A stretch of 57,847 bases of DNA from Mediterraneibacter glycyrrhizinilyticus (GCF_016902345.1 NZ_JACJLR010000020.1:1-57847); one strand, 5' to 3'; positions 1 through 8,827 are shown, counted from the first letter of the stretch. Notes: generated by a model from the letters alone, not told the origin. Numbers and translations: made by a program.

Positions 1-30
1 GATGGATTATATAGGATATTTTGGAAATAT

Positions 31-94
31 TAAATTCCACGTCTTGATTTAGAAACAGTAAATTCCATACTCAGAGAAAAAAGGGTGGAATTTA
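31..94. repeat. TAAATTCCA direct and inverted copies
   Basis: The 9-mer TAAATTCCA occurs at 31-39 and 59-67, and its reverse complement TGGAATTTA at 86-94. The second and third copies can form a 9-bp hairpin with an 18-nt loop; the first two are direct repeats 28 bp apart. They lie just before the AT-rich gene at 212. They could be an operator, a weak hairpin ending transcription from the left, or the edge of a mobile segment. I see no gene in 1-211 and no convincing -35/-10 pair. Confidence 0.4.
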
Positions 95-211
95 GTTTTG
101 CAATCGACGTGCTCCTGATAAAGGTCCGGGGAAAGCTGGTTGGATATGGTGAGGCAGAGTGAAATGTGATAGAATATACAGAAGCTACTGCTTTGGACAG
201 GAGGGAGAAAG

Positions 212-1099
212 ATGGAAGGCAAAGAACAAAAGAAGATAGATAAGAAAGAAAAGTGTTTTGTTATTATGCCGATAAGCGACCCGGAAGGATATGAAAAAGG
301 GCATTTTAAATTTATTTATGAAGATATTTTTAAGCCTGCAATTATTCAGGCGGGATTTGAGCCGAAAAGAGCTGATGACGATAGGTCCAGCAGCTTGATT
401 CAGGTTAATATTATAAGAGATATTATCGAAGCGCCGATGGCTATTTGCGATCTTAGCACAAGAAATCCCAATGTATTGTTTGAGCTGGGAATCCGCCAGG
501 CATTTGACTTGCCGGTTGTATTAGTACAGGAAGAAAATACGCCAAGAATATTTGATATTAGTACGATCAATACAATTGATTATCATAAAGATTTAAGATA
601 CCGTGAAGTGATGGAAGACAGAGAGAAAATAGCAAAGGCAATTAAGTCAACAAAAGACAACCAGACAGGTGTTAATTCGATAATCAAACTTCTGGAAATT
701 GGAAATGCTAAACTCGAAAAAAGAGAAGAGCGTACGGACTTAGATGATATCAGGGTAATGCTGTATGCCATATCAAATCAAATAAGTGAAATGGAGAAGA
801 AAGAGAGTAGATTAATTGATGGAGACAATCCGTCGATCTATGAAGTATATATGGAGGATTATCAGATATACAGGCATTGTATAGATAGGGAAAAGGAAGC
901 GGCGAAATTATATGATCTTATACATGATGTTCAAAGCGAGGTGAAGAAGATTGCGAATGATTGGAAGCTGCCGAAGGATCAAAGAGAGGAGCTGCAGCAA
1001 AAGTATTATAGTTTGATCGTAAAGGCGAAAAAAACGATAGAAAAAATGAATACGTTACATATGAAGAACTTTACAGCCACAGATGAAGGTAAGGAATAA
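212..1099 (+). CDS. TIR-like / nucleoside deoxyribosyltransferase-like protein, candidate immune sensor
   Basis: 295 aa with a GGAGGG ribosome binding site before the ATG. Residues ~14-110 match the TIR-like/NDT-like Rossmann fold used by NAD- or nucleoside-cleaving immune enzymes: an opening CFVIMPI strand, YEDIFKPAI, AGFEPKRADD, ICDLSTRNPNVLFELGIRQA, then a PVVLV strand. The Glu in LFELGI sits where TIR and deoxyribosyltransferases carry the catalytic Glu (inference from motif position). Residues ~175-290 are charged and helical, probably coiled coil for oligomerisation or phage sensing. Only 6 bp separate it from the macro-domain gene, implying co-translation. The gene is clearly more AT-rich than its partner. 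A plain nucleotide-metabolism role is less likely given the partner. The fold is fairly sure; the defence role is inferred. Confidence 0.7.
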   Translation: MEGKEQKKIDKKEKCFVIMPISDPEGYEKGHFKFIYEDIFKPAIIQAGFEPKRADDDRSSSLIQVNIIRDIIEAPMAICDLSTRNPNVLFELGIRQAFDLPVVLVQEENTPRIFDISTINTIDYHKDLRYREVMEDREKIAKAIKSTKDNQTGVNSIIKLLEIGNAKLEKREERTDLDDIRVMLYAISNQISEMEKKESRLIDGDNPSIYEVYMEDYQIYRHCIDREKEAAKLYDLIHDVQSEVKKIANDWKLPKDQREELQQKYYSLIVKAKKTIEKMNTLHMKNFTATDEGKE

Positions 1100-1105
1100 A
1101 AAAGT

Positions 1106-2527
1106 ATGGAGAAGAACAAACAATTCCGGCAGATGATCCATGCTGTTCAGTGGAAGATCGCAGATCCGCCGGTGATAAAACTGAAGACAGACGGCAGCGG
1201 GACGGAGCAGGAGATTACCATCGACGCGATCGTCAATTCGGCATCGCCTGATCTCATGGGTGGGAGAGAAGGCACTGTTGACTGGGAAATACACAGGCTG
1301 ATCGATGAGAAGCTGCGTTCGAAAAAGAAAACTTTCAACCAAAAGATTTGTAAGGAACTGGCTCAGGGAAATGAACGGATGCGCTTTAAAGATAAGGCGG
1401 TCATCAAGCGGGTCCGCTGTCCCAGGGGACAGGCGGTTCTTACAGGCGGATATGGATTCTGCAGATATGTGATCCATGCTGTCGGCGCCAGGTACAGGGA
1501 TGAGGATATTCCGGAATCCAAGAGAAAGAGAATGTTTGACACGTGCTGCAGTTCGAGCATACAGACGCTGGAATCCTGTTATCACGAGATCGTGAAGCTG
1601 ATCCGGCTCTATCCGGATATAAAGAATGTTGCCATTCCGATCATGGGATCGGGGCACTATAAATATGAAATGGAGATGGCTGCCCGCATTGCCGTGTCTT
1701 CCGTGGGTAACGCGCTGATGGACTGGAAGCAGAGCGATCCGGAATCATTTGAGACATCGGAGTTAGAGAATATTATCTTTTTTGTCCTTGAAAAAGAAGA
1801 TCAGGAGAGTATTGACAGTATCATACAGGAATACCTTCCGATTTATGAGAGGGGGCACCAGGTCGTTTTTCAGAGTTCTTTTGAAGCGCAGGAACAATAC
1901 TATAACGAGATCCTGGTTTACGATGAAAAACGCGGATATTTTGCGATCGCCGGTCTGTTCCGGCGTATGCTTCTGTGGGTGAGGATGTTTTTCGGCATAC
2001 TGTCCAATGCAGCGAAAGAAGGGATCGGCAAGCGGGACTGGCAGAGAAGGCGGATGGCTGTCGAGGTGATCACAGTGGTGAAGATGCTGTTCCCGATGAC
2101 AGGATTTCTGATTGTGCATTACAGCGAAGCTGTCAGAGGGACGCACTGGGACTGTCTTATCGCGGGAATTTTGTTCTATTTTATGGTGGATACAGTGACC
2201 TATCTGGCTGCCCTGCTCCTGATGGCGGATATCCAGAAACCTTCCGCCAATGTGATACGATCGATTCTGCTCCTGCTTTTTAATTATGTGGAAGTGTCTC
2301 TGGATATGGCATGTTTTTACTATATCCGTCATTCGGGCAGAGTGTCATTCTGGGAGGCGGTGGAGTTCGGAGTCCTTGACAAGACAGCGTTGGAGGGAGC
2401 GGCTGCGAACATTCCGGATATCATAATAACTTACGGAAATACAGCGCTGAAGTTCTTTTTCCTTACGCTGGTATTCGGATATCTGGTACAGCATATGCAT
2501 TTGAGAAGATTCCGGGGAGATGCGTGA
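1106..2527 (+). CDS. Macro domain fused to C-terminal transmembrane helices, candidate ADP-ribose-gated effector
   Basis: 473 aa. Residues ~35-215 read as a macro domain: DAIVNSASPDLMGG for the ADP-ribose loop, a Gly-rich PRGQAVLTGGYGFCRYVIHAVG strand-loop, then IPIMGSGHYKYEMEMAARIA as the phosphate-binding loop. Residues ~320-465 contain about four hydrophobic helices, preceded by an amphipathic stretch near 280-305, so the protein is likely membrane-anchored with the macro domain in the cytosol. In known type II Thoeris a TIR enzyme makes an ADP-ribose-derived signal that opens a macro/transmembrane effector; here the TIR-like enzyme is the gene just upstream. Compared with that family the order is macro first, membrane last. 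Alternative: a membrane ADP-ribosyl hydrolase or reader unrelated to phage. Confidence 0.7.
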   Translation: MEKNKQFRQMIHAVQWKIADPPVIKLKTDGSGTEQEITIDAIVNSASPDLMGGREGTVDWEIHRLIDEKLRSKKKTFNQKICKELAQGNERMRFKDKAVIKRVRCPRGQAVLTGGYGFCRYVIHAVGARYRDEDIPESKRKRMFDTCCSSSIQTLESCYHEIVKLIRLYPDIKNVAIPIMGSGHYKYEMEMAARIAVSSVGNALMDWKQSDPESFETSELENIIFFVLEKEDQESIDSIIQEYLPIYERGHQVVFQSSFEAQEQYYNEILVYDEKRGYFAIAGLFRRMLLWVRMFFGILSNAAKEGIGKRDWQRRRMAVEVITVVKMLFPMTGFLIVHYSEAVRGTHWDCLIAGILFYFMVDTVTYLAALLLMADIQKPSANVIRSILLLLFNYVEVSLDMACFYYIRHSGRVSFWEAVEFGVLDKTALEGAAANIPDIIITYGNTALKFFFLTLVFGYLVQHMHLRRFRGDA

Positions 2528-2627
2528 ATATTCTCCGTGAGAAAAGCAAAATACATTTTTTACCCCCTCCCGGCATAAAATCATAAGTAACCGGGTATAC
2601 TCGGAAAAACGCAGGGGAGATGATAAG

Positions 2628-2723
2628 ATGGCGTGGGCGGCTTTTGGCGCGGGGATCGTGGTCGGAGTGATCATAGGGGTAGTAGCAATGTGCCTGCTGC
2701 AGATCAACAGAGATGAGAAGTAA
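2628..2723 (+). CDS. DUF3789-like single-helix micro-protein
   Basis: A 31-aa ORF with ATG at 2628 and TAA at 2721-2723, preceded by AGGGGAGA. The product is one hydrophobic helix (FGAGIVVGVIIGVVAMCLLQ) and a short charged tail QINRDEK. The Gly-spaced helix ending in MCLLQ resembles the DUF3789 proteins of Clostridia, whose function is unknown. It sits between the macro-domain gene and the promoter of the next operon. Confidence 0.6.
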   Translation: MAWAAFGAGIVVGVIIGVVAMCLLQINRDEK

Positions 2724-2728
2724 ACTTC

Positions 2729-2757
2729 TTGTAATTTGGAAAAAATCAGTTTACAAT
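2729..2757 (+). promoter_or_regulatory. Promoter P1, paralogous to P2 at 6947
   Basis: TTGTAA at 2729-2734, a 17-bp spacer and TACAAT at 2752-2757. The surrounding ~45 bp align without gaps to the promoter at 6947-6975 (shared CTTGTAATT, AAAAA, CAGTTTA, AATA blocks), so both operons are probably read by the same regulator. It drives the nucleotidyltransferase/LCP operon. Confidence 0.65.
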
Positions 2758-2785
2758 AGAATACAAATTTCCGCGAAATGGGAAA

Positions 2786-4048
2786 GTGAAAGGAGACAAA
2801 AGGGCAGATATAGTCCATGTGGAAGCACATATGAGAGAAGAGAGCGAAAATCTGTTGGCGATATTAAAGAGCGCGGTGCGGCATATGCCTTTCTCCCTGA
2901 AGGATTCAGTGGATCGCGGCGGGCTTCTCGAACTGGCTCAGGAGCAGAACATCCTGCCTGTCGTTGGAGAGATACTGTGCCGGAATCCGGAATTCCGGAA
3001 GGATCCGCTGTACGGCCAGACCGCGCGGCAGACCGTGGGGATCGTGGCGTGTCAGATCAAAAGGACGGCGGATTTCCTGGAACTCTACAGGGCGTTTGAC
3101 CGGGCGGGGGTACATCCACTGGTCATGAAGGGGATCGTCTGCAGGGAATTGTATGGAGAATTCCGGGATCATCGGCCTTCGGGGGATGAGGATATCCTGA
3201 TCCGGCCGGAGGAGTTTGAAACGGTGCGGGAAGTGCTGGTCAGGCAGGGATATGAGCCGGAGCGCCAGGAAACATCAGAGAGACAGCTGGAGGAAGTCCA
3301 GGAGATCACGTTTGACAATCCGGCGAATGGACTCTGCATCGAGGTACATACGAATCCGATCGGGCAGGAGTCGGTGATCCGCAGGGAGATGAACGAAAGC
3401 TTTCGTGCCGTCTTTGAGAATGCGCGAAAGATGAGCGTGGATGGGACTGAGATCTGGACCATGGGGCATACGGAACATTTTCTGTTTCTTGTGCTGCATG
3501 CGCTGAAACATATGATAACAAGCAGTTTTGGGGTCCGGCAGATGATGGATATCCTTCTCTACGATGAGGCGTTCGGCGATGAGATCCGGTGGGAGTGGGT
3601 CTATGAAGCGCTTGAAAATGTGCATGCAGAGCGGTTTTTCTGTGACCTGATCTACATTGGGAGGAAATATCTCGGGTCTGACCTGACGGCAAGATACGGT
3701 CCGAACTGTCCGGATGATCTGCTGGAAGAGATGATGGATAACGGGATCTTCGGCAGTAAAGAGCAGGCATATCAGACTGCGGCGAGTATTACTTCCGCGG
3801 CGGTGGACCGCAGAGGCAGGCAGAACAGGTTTCTGACTCTCCTTCGGAGCGGGTTTCCAAGTCTTGAATTTATGACTGCAAGAAACCCGGAACTGGCGGA
3901 TCATCCCTGGCTCCTTCCAATCTGCTGGCTCAAGAGGTGGGGGCGCTTCTTTCAGTATAACCGGGAAAACGGAGGCAGCCTGATGGGCGAGAGCATCGCA
4001 GTCAGCGAGCAGAGAAGCCGTCTGCTGAAAAAGTATAAGCTGCTTTGA
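2786..4048 (+). CDS. Nucleotidyltransferase-family protein (NTP_transf_5-like)
   Basis: About 405-420 aa. Residues ~110-140 hold the nucleotidyltransferase-like core: VMKGIVCRELYGEFRDHRPSGDEDILI, with the DEDILI acidic pair at the usual metal site, followed by a VREVLVRQGYEPE helix and H-rich LHALKHM. This family (PF14907) is common in RiPP and surface-polymer clusters; its substrate is unknown. The start is uncertain: GTG at 2786 lacks a clear ribosome binding site, AGGAG at 2791-2795 lies inside the frame, and GTG 2819 or ATG 2831 are alternatives. It heads the operon from promoter P1, followed by the LCP protein. Together with the HPr-kinase-like and PqqD genes 7-9 kb downstream it may belong to a peptide-modification pathway (inference). 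Confidence 0.65.
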   Translation: MKGDKRADIVHVEAHMREESENLLAILKSAVRHMPFSLKDSVDRGGLLELAQEQNILPVVGEILCRNPEFRKDPLYGQTARQTVGIVACQIKRTADFLELYRAFDRAGVHPLVMKGIVCRELYGEFRDHRPSGDEDILIRPEEFETVREVLVRQGYEPERQETSERQLEEVQEITFDNPANGLCIEVHTNPIGQESVIRREMNESFRAVFENARKMSVDGTEIWTMGHTEHFLFLVLHALKHMITSSFGVRQMMDILLYDEAFGDEIRWEWVYEALENVHAERFFCDLIYIGRKYLGSDLTARYGPNCPDDLLEEMMDNGIFGSKEQAYQTAASITSAAVDRRGRQNRFLTLLRSGFPSLEFMTARNPELADHPWLLPICWLKRWGRFFQYNRENGGSLMGESIAVSEQRSRLLKKYKLL

Positions 4049-4132
4049 AGGGATAAAGTGAGCGGATACGGATATGGATGGAGTCAAAAATAAATCAGAA
4101 GAAAAACTGTGTAAGGCACAGAGGACAGAGGC

Positions 4133-5632
4133 GTGATCATGAAAAAAACAATATTAAAATACATAAAAGATCTCAGGACATACATTACTGTTCTGCTGGC
4201 AGGAACGACGGTGTGGTTTGCAGTCCGTCTTATCCTGTTTGGCATGCTGGATATGCTGCAGTGCGGGGCGGTGCTTCTCATTCTTGCACTGCTGGATGCA
4301 GGTGTGTTCCTGCTGATGTACCTGGGGAAAAAGAAAGGAAAGAAAAAACTCAGAAGAAGGATAGGAAAAGCAGTGGGAGCTGCGCTTGGCGTTTTTCTGG
4401 CAATCGCGTCTCTGGGGCTGTGGACAGTGGATTCTTTTCTGAACGGGATCACTGTGGCCGGGACCGATGTGGTCCGCAAAGATCTCTCTGTCATCGTGCC
4501 TGAGGACAGTGAGGTCAATTCGGAAGCGGATCTTACCGGCGAGATGACGATGGCGGTCTACCGCCTCGTCTCTGAAGAGGAGAGAGCGTCCCTGTCAGAG
4601 GGGATTGAAAGCGGAGGCGGAACCTGCCCGCAGACGGAGGAATATGACAGTCTCAATGAGATCGCGGAAGCGCTTTATGAAGGCGCGGTGGATGCTGCAG
4701 TCATAGATGAGCCGTCCCGGAGTGTGATCGAGGATGAGTGGCCGGATTTCTCTGAGAAGACGCGGGTCATCTTCAGTATCTCTACAGAGCAGGAACAGGA
4801 GAGTGTGTCGCGGGAGGCAGATGTGACCAGTGAGCCGTTTCTTGTCCTGATCAGTGGGATGGATACATATGGTTCTCTGGATCGGACGGCGAGGTCGGAT
4901 GTGAACATCCTGGCTGCGGTGAATCCGGCGGAGGCGAAGATCCTTTTGGTGAGCATCCCAAGGGACTATTACGTGCCCATCATGTCCGGCGGCAGCAGCA
5001 TCGGCGGGCGTGACGGCAGTATGGACAAGCTGACTCACAGCGGCCTGTTTGGTGCGCAGTGTACTGTCCGGACCCTGGAGAACTTTTTTGACCTGGAGAT
5101 CAACTATTATGTCAAAGTGAATTTTTCCAGTGTGGTGGACATCGTGGATGCTGTCGGAGGGATCACTGTAGAGAGCGATATTGCTTTCGGTCAGTTCTCT
5201 GAGGGGAGCAATGAATGTAACGGCGAGCAGGCTCTCGCGTTTGTGAGGGAAAGGTACGCCTTTGAGGACGGAGACCGGCAGCGGGGAAGAAATCAGATGA
5301 AAGTCATCGAGGCGATCGTGGATAAGCTGTCCAGTCCGGAGCTGAACTATGATTATGCGAAGCTCTTTGAGACTGTGCAGGAGAGCGTGGAGATGAATTT
5401 CACGAATGAGGATGTAAAGAAACTGATCCAGATGGAGGTGGCAGAGCGGCCGGCGTGGACCGTGGAGACCACCAGCGTTACCGGAGCGGATGCCCATGAC
5501 TATTCTTATTATTATGGGAGTGACCTGTACGTCATGCGCCCGGATATGGATTCCGTGGAGGCAGCGAAGGAAAAGATCGCGGAAGTGATGGGGACCGGAA
5601 CGGGAAACGCAGCGGAAGCCAAAACGCCGTGA
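4133..5632 (+). CDS. LytR-CpsA-Psr (LCP) family cell-envelope polymer transferase
   Basis: 499 aa. Hydrophobic helices cover residues ~14-62 and 80-105, placing the rest outside the cell. Residues ~110-230 form a solute-binding-like insert typical of clostridial LCP proteins. The LCP domain follows: LISGMDTYGSLDRTARSDVN, ILLVSIPRDYYVPI (the conserved Arg of the pyrophosphate site), DKLTHSG, VVDAVGGI and ALAFVRERYAF. LCP enzymes move undecaprenyl-linked polymers (teichoic acid, capsule, other glycans) to peptidoglycan. It follows the nucleotidyltransferase gene by 84 bp in the P1 operon; several kilobases downstream are Wzz/BY-kinase genes, consistent with attaching an exopolysaccharide. Confidence 0.88.
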   Translation: MIMKKTILKYIKDLRTYITVLLAGTTVWFAVRLILFGMLDMLQCGAVLLILALLDAGVFLLMYLGKKKGKKKLRRRIGKAVGAALGVFLAIASLGLWTVDSFLNGITVAGTDVVRKDLSVIVPEDSEVNSEADLTGEMTMAVYRLVSEEERASLSEGIESGGGTCPQTEEYDSLNEIAEALYEGAVDAAVIDEPSRSVIEDEWPDFSEKTRVIFSISTEQEQESVSREADVTSEPFLVLISGMDTYGSLDRTARSDVNILAAVNPAEAKILLVSIPRDYYVPIMSGGSSIGGRDGSMDKLTHSGLFGAQCTVRTLENFFDLEINYYVKVNFSSVVDIVDAVGGITVESDIAFGQFSEGSNECNGEQALAFVRERYAFEDGDRQRGRNQMKVIEAIVDKLSSPELNYDYAKLFETVQESVEMNFTNEDVKKLIQMEVAERPAWTVETTSVTGADAHDYSYYYGSDLYVMRPDMDSVEAAKEKIAEVMGTGTGNAAEAKTP

Positions 5633-5673
5633 TGAGCGGGGAGAACACGAAGAGAATCTAAGGAGGCCTTTTT

Positions 5674-6369
5674 ATGCCTGGATATATCCTGCATCTGGTT
5701 TCGGTACATATGCTCCTTGAGAGGCTGCCGGCGGAATCTCCGTATCGCACGGACCCTCAGATGCGCAATGAGCTTTATGTGGGGAGTCTTCTGCCTGACG
5801 CGGCGGTTCCGAAAACAGTTTCTCACTTTTATGATCCGGCGTTTCGTGACCGGATGATCATCTGGCCAAGGCCGGAAGTGTTCCGGAGAAAATACCGGGA
5901 CCGGATGAGTGATCCGATCTGCCTGGGATATTACTATCATCTCTGTATCGATAAGAAGTTTCTGCAGGAATATCTTCCGGGTGTGGCAGAGTATTATGAC
6001 AGGCTGGGAAGGCCCACGGAGATAAAAGATGACGTCAGTGAGGTGCTTTTAAAACGGAGCGGCGAGCGGATCCCGAGAGAGAAGTACTTATCGGATGAGT
6101 ATTATTACGGAGATTATACAAAGATGAATACCTATCTCTGTGAGCGGTACCAGATTCCTGAGGATTTGATGCTCGACCGTGATCCCGGAATCGAAGAGAC
6201 AAAGAATGCTGATATTGAGAGTGTCTTTCGGCAGATGAGAGCGTACAGAAAGGTTCCGGCGGAGGCGGCAGAGGATGTCAGGGTGTTTGATGTGGAGGGA
6301 CTGCTCGATTTCTTTGAAAGAGCCGCGTCAGAGACGGCTGCGGCACTGGGAAAAGATTGTGCCTTCTGA
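5674..6369 (+). CDS. Zinc-dependent phospholipase C-like protein
   Basis: 231 aa behind an AGGAGG ribosome binding site. The N-terminal MPGYILHLVSVHMLLE, SLLPDAA and later YYYHLCID fit the zinc phospholipase C/S1-P1 nuclease-like family of clostridia, where scattered His and Asp bind metal. There is no signal peptide, so a cytosolic role is more likely than secretion. It follows the LCP gene by 41 bp and converges on vanZ. Substrate unknown. Confidence 0.6.
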   Translation: MPGYILHLVSVHMLLERLPAESPYRTDPQMRNELYVGSLLPDAAVPKTVSHFYDPAFRDRMIIWPRPEVFRRKYRDRMSDPICLGYYYHLCIDKKFLQEYLPGVAEYYDRLGRPTEIKDDVSEVLLKRSGERIPREKYLSDEYYYGDYTKMNTYLCERYQIPEDLMLDRDPGIEETKNADIESVFRQMRAYRKVPAEAAEDVRVFDVEGLLDFFERAASETAAALGKDCAF

Positions 6370-6373
6370 AGGG

Positions 6374-6934
6374 TCAGCCGGAGGCGGTACGTCCGTGAAC
6401 GTGAACACGGCTGATGGCGAGAAAGATCAGTGCTCCGATCAGAGTGCCCAGCGTATTTGTCACAAGATCATCCAGCTGGCAGAAGCCCCTTCCGGTGGCG
6501 AGCTGGACAAGTTCAAGGCACAGGCTGCAGAGAAAGCCTGCGGCAGTGCAGCGGCGCAATCGGCGCAGAGCGGGGAAAGCATAAGGGATCAGGATCCCGA
6601 AGGGGATGAACATGAGGATGTTTTCAAGAAAGAAGGAATGCTCTTTTAAGGTGGAACCCCATGTTTCGAACAGACGAAGGCTGACGTCAGTTCTGGACCC
6701 GGGGGCGCGAGACAGGAAGGCGAGTTTCAGAAGCACGGCAGCGTAGAGCACGACGAGAAAAAAGAGAAAATCCTGCCGCAGTTCTGCCTTCCCGTGGGGG
6801 AGGGCATATTTCTTTTTTAAGACTTTTCTGAACAGCAGAAACACGACCCCGGCGGCGACCCCGAAAGGGAGATAGCCGGCGGGTTCTGTCATGTCCTGTA
6901 TGATATACTTTATCACTGTGATCAGATCATTCAA
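6374..6934 (-). CDS. VanZ-family membrane protein
   Basis: About 186 aa with four or five transmembrane helices. The hallmark is residues ~95-125, ENILMFIPFGILIPYAFP, followed by a C-terminal QLATGRGFCQLDDLVTNTLG block, both typical of VanZ. The family is named after teicoplanin resistance but most members have unknown roles at the envelope. TTG at 6932-6934 is chosen as start because AAGGAG lies 8 bp before it; an in-frame ATG 48 bp upstream has no ribosome binding site and lies inside the divergent promoter. It is transcribed against the neighbouring genes. Confidence 0.8.
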   Translation of the reverse strand: MNDLITVIKYIIQDMTEPAGYLPFGVAAGVVFLLFRKVLKKKYALPHGKAELRQDFLFFLVVLYAAVLLKLAFLSRAPGSRTDVSLRLFETWGSTLKEHSFFLENILMFIPFGILIPYAFPALRRLRRCTAAGFLCSLCLELVQLATGRGFCQLDDLVTNTLGTLIGALIFLAISRVHVHGRTASG

Positions 6935-6946
6935 GATAGAAACTCC

Positions 6947-6975
6947 TTGTAATTCCCAAAAATACAGTTTAGAAT
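6947..6975 (+). promoter_or_regulatory. Promoter P2, paralogous to P1
   Basis: TTGTAA at 6947-6952, 17-bp spacer, TAGAAT at 6970-6975. It shares an ungapped block of about 45 bp with P1. It drives the sensor-kinase/response-regulator operon, suggesting autoregulation by that regulator. Confidence 0.65.
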
Positions 6976-7040
6976 ATAACACAAAATATGGAAAAATAAA
7001 ACAGTAATTGAATAGACAAAAGAGGATTTGAACGAATAAG

Positions 7041-8822
7041 GTGAACGAGATAAAGGCAACAGACGGGCTAATAGAAAAACGGATTTCCGAGATGGCGGCG
7101 GTTCTTATAGCCGTGGCTTTTTTCTGTATGTCTATGTTTTCCCAGCGTCAGAATCTGATCTCTGACAGCAACGTGGCAGGATACAACAGTGGGTGGGAGT
7201 ACAGTTACGGAGAGAAAACAGGGAGCGTGGACCTGCCGGCTGAGCTTTCGGCACCGAAAGATACTGTGATCATCCTGAAAAAGACGCTTCCGGAACGGTT
7301 AAGCGACAGTGCAGGGATCGTGTTCCGGACGAGGCTGCAGAGAGTCAGAATCTATATTGAGGGGGAGATGATCTACCAGTATCCCTCACAAAAACTGATC
7401 GGCGACGCGGTGCCAAGTACCTGGAATTTTGTCAAGCTGTCTGAGGAGGCGGCAGGCAAACAGATCGAGATACGCCTGGAATCACCCTACAGTGAGTTTG
7501 CAGGAAAGATAGAGGAGATCCGGATTGGGAATTACAATGAACTGATCTCTGATACAGTGGCGGATCAGCTTCCTGCATTTATGCTGAGTCTCAGCATAGG
7601 GATTCTGGGAGCTTTAGTCCTCCTGCTCTCCATTCTTTACCAAAAATATCAGATGTACGGATATCAGAGGATGCTGGGACTTGTTCTGATCTTTCTGTCC
7701 CTGTGGCTCTGCGGAGAATCGCGGATGGTGTTCCGGCGGACCGGCCTGGAGATATGGCATTATATCACATTTGTGTCCCTGTTGATGTATCCCCTCTTCC
7801 TGCTGTCTTACCTCTATGCCAGATGGCGGGAAGTCTGCGGAAAAGTCACCCGGGTGCTGTTCTATGTCTGCGGAGCTGTGGAGATCCTGTGTCTCATATC
7901 ACAGGCGGCAGGCGGACCGGACCTTGTGGAGCTCCTTCCGGTGAGCCATGCGCTTTCAGGGATGATACTGGCATATACCGTGTTCATCTACATCAGGGTG
8001 GCAGTGCAGGGCGTGGGTGGATTTGCCAGGTCGGAACTGGCATGTATCCTCCTGATCTTTGCCGCGGGAATCGCAGAACTGGTCAGGTTCTATCTGACTG
8101 ACAGCCTGATCGGAATCTATATACGAAGCGCACTTCTGATCTATGCACTGGGGCTTCTTTTCCGGTGTATTGATATGCTGTACCGGAAACTGAAAGAAAA
8201 CAGAGAGCTGGAGCAGGAACTCAAGAGGAGCAGAGCGGAGCTGATGACCAGTCAGATCAAGCCTCACTTTATCTACAATACACTGAACTCTATCCGGACA
8301 CTGATCCGCATTGATCCAGATACGGCGTATCAGACGGTATATGATTTTTCGACATATATCAGATCGAATCTGGATGTACTCAGCGGCAGGGATATGGTCC
8401 CCTTTACCGATGAGCTGCGGCATATCAAGGCATATCTCAATATCGAGAAAATCCGGTTTGGGGACAGACTGAATGTGGAGACGGAGATAGAGACCAGCAC
8501 TTTCTGCGTGCCGCCGCTCTCCATCCAGCCCATCGTGGAAAATGCGGTGAAGCACGGGATATGTAAGAAAGTGAATGGCGGAACAGTGAAGATACGCAGC
8601 TTTGAGAAAGAATCCGGCTATATTGTCGTGGTGGAGGACGACGGAGCAGGATTTGATACGGCAGAGCTGGAAGAAAACAGCCATATTGGGATTCAGAGCA
8701 TCCGGCTCCGGGTCGGAACGATCGCCGGAGGGAATCTGGAGATACAGAGTGAGCCGGGGAAGGGGACGAAAGTTGAGGTCTTCTTTCCGAAGAAAGGCCA
8801 GGCGATACAAGAGAAGAGGTGA
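7041..8822 (+). CDS. LytS-type membrane histidine kinase with extracellular sensor domain
   Basis: 593 aa, GTG start. One helix (~17-33), an extracellular domain (~35-175, resembling the 7TMR-DISM/galactose-binding-like type), then about seven transmembrane helices (~180-375). A short coiled coil follows, then the HisKA-type segment SQIKPHFIYNTLNSIRTLI with the phospho-accepting His, and a HATPase domain with IVENAVKHG, DDGAGFD and GKGTKVEVFFP. The gene overlaps the response regulator by the kinase stop codon, so the two form a cognate pair. Signal unknown; the position suggests envelope polysaccharide or the peptide made by the neighbouring cassette. Confidence 0.88.
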   Translation: MNEIKATDGLIEKRISEMAAVLIAVAFFCMSMFSQRQNLISDSNVAGYNSGWEYSYGEKTGSVDLPAELSAPKDTVIILKKTLPERLSDSAGIVFRTRLQRVRIYIEGEMIYQYPSQKLIGDAVPSTWNFVKLSEEAAGKQIEIRLESPYSEFAGKIEEIRIGNYNELISDTVADQLPAFMLSLSIGILGALVLLLSILYQKYQMYGYQRMLGLVLIFLSLWLCGESRMVFRRTGLEIWHYITFVSLLMYPLFLLSYLYARWREVCGKVTRVLFYVCGAVEILCLISQAAGGPDLVELLPVSHALSGMILAYTVFIYIRVAVQGVGGFARSELACILLIFAAGIAELVRFYLTDSLIGIYIRSALLIYALGLLFRCIDMLYRKLKENRELEQELKRSRAELMTSQIKPHFIYNTLNSIRTLIRIDPDTAYQTVYDFSTYIRSNLDVLSGRDMVPFTDELRHIKAYLNIEKIRFGDRLNVETEIETSTFCVPPLSIQPIVENAVKHGICKKVNGGTVKIRSFEKESGYIVVVEDDGAGFDTAELEENSHIGIQSIRLRVGTIAGGNLEIQSEPGKGTKVEVFFPKKGQAIQEKR

Positions 8823-8827
8823 TGCTG

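Noticed and set aside
1055..1657. Long minus-strand ORFs opposite the macro-domain, kinase, GH2 and ClpC genes
   Set aside because: They lie in antisense frames of clear coding genes, show no family motifs and have biased codon shadows.
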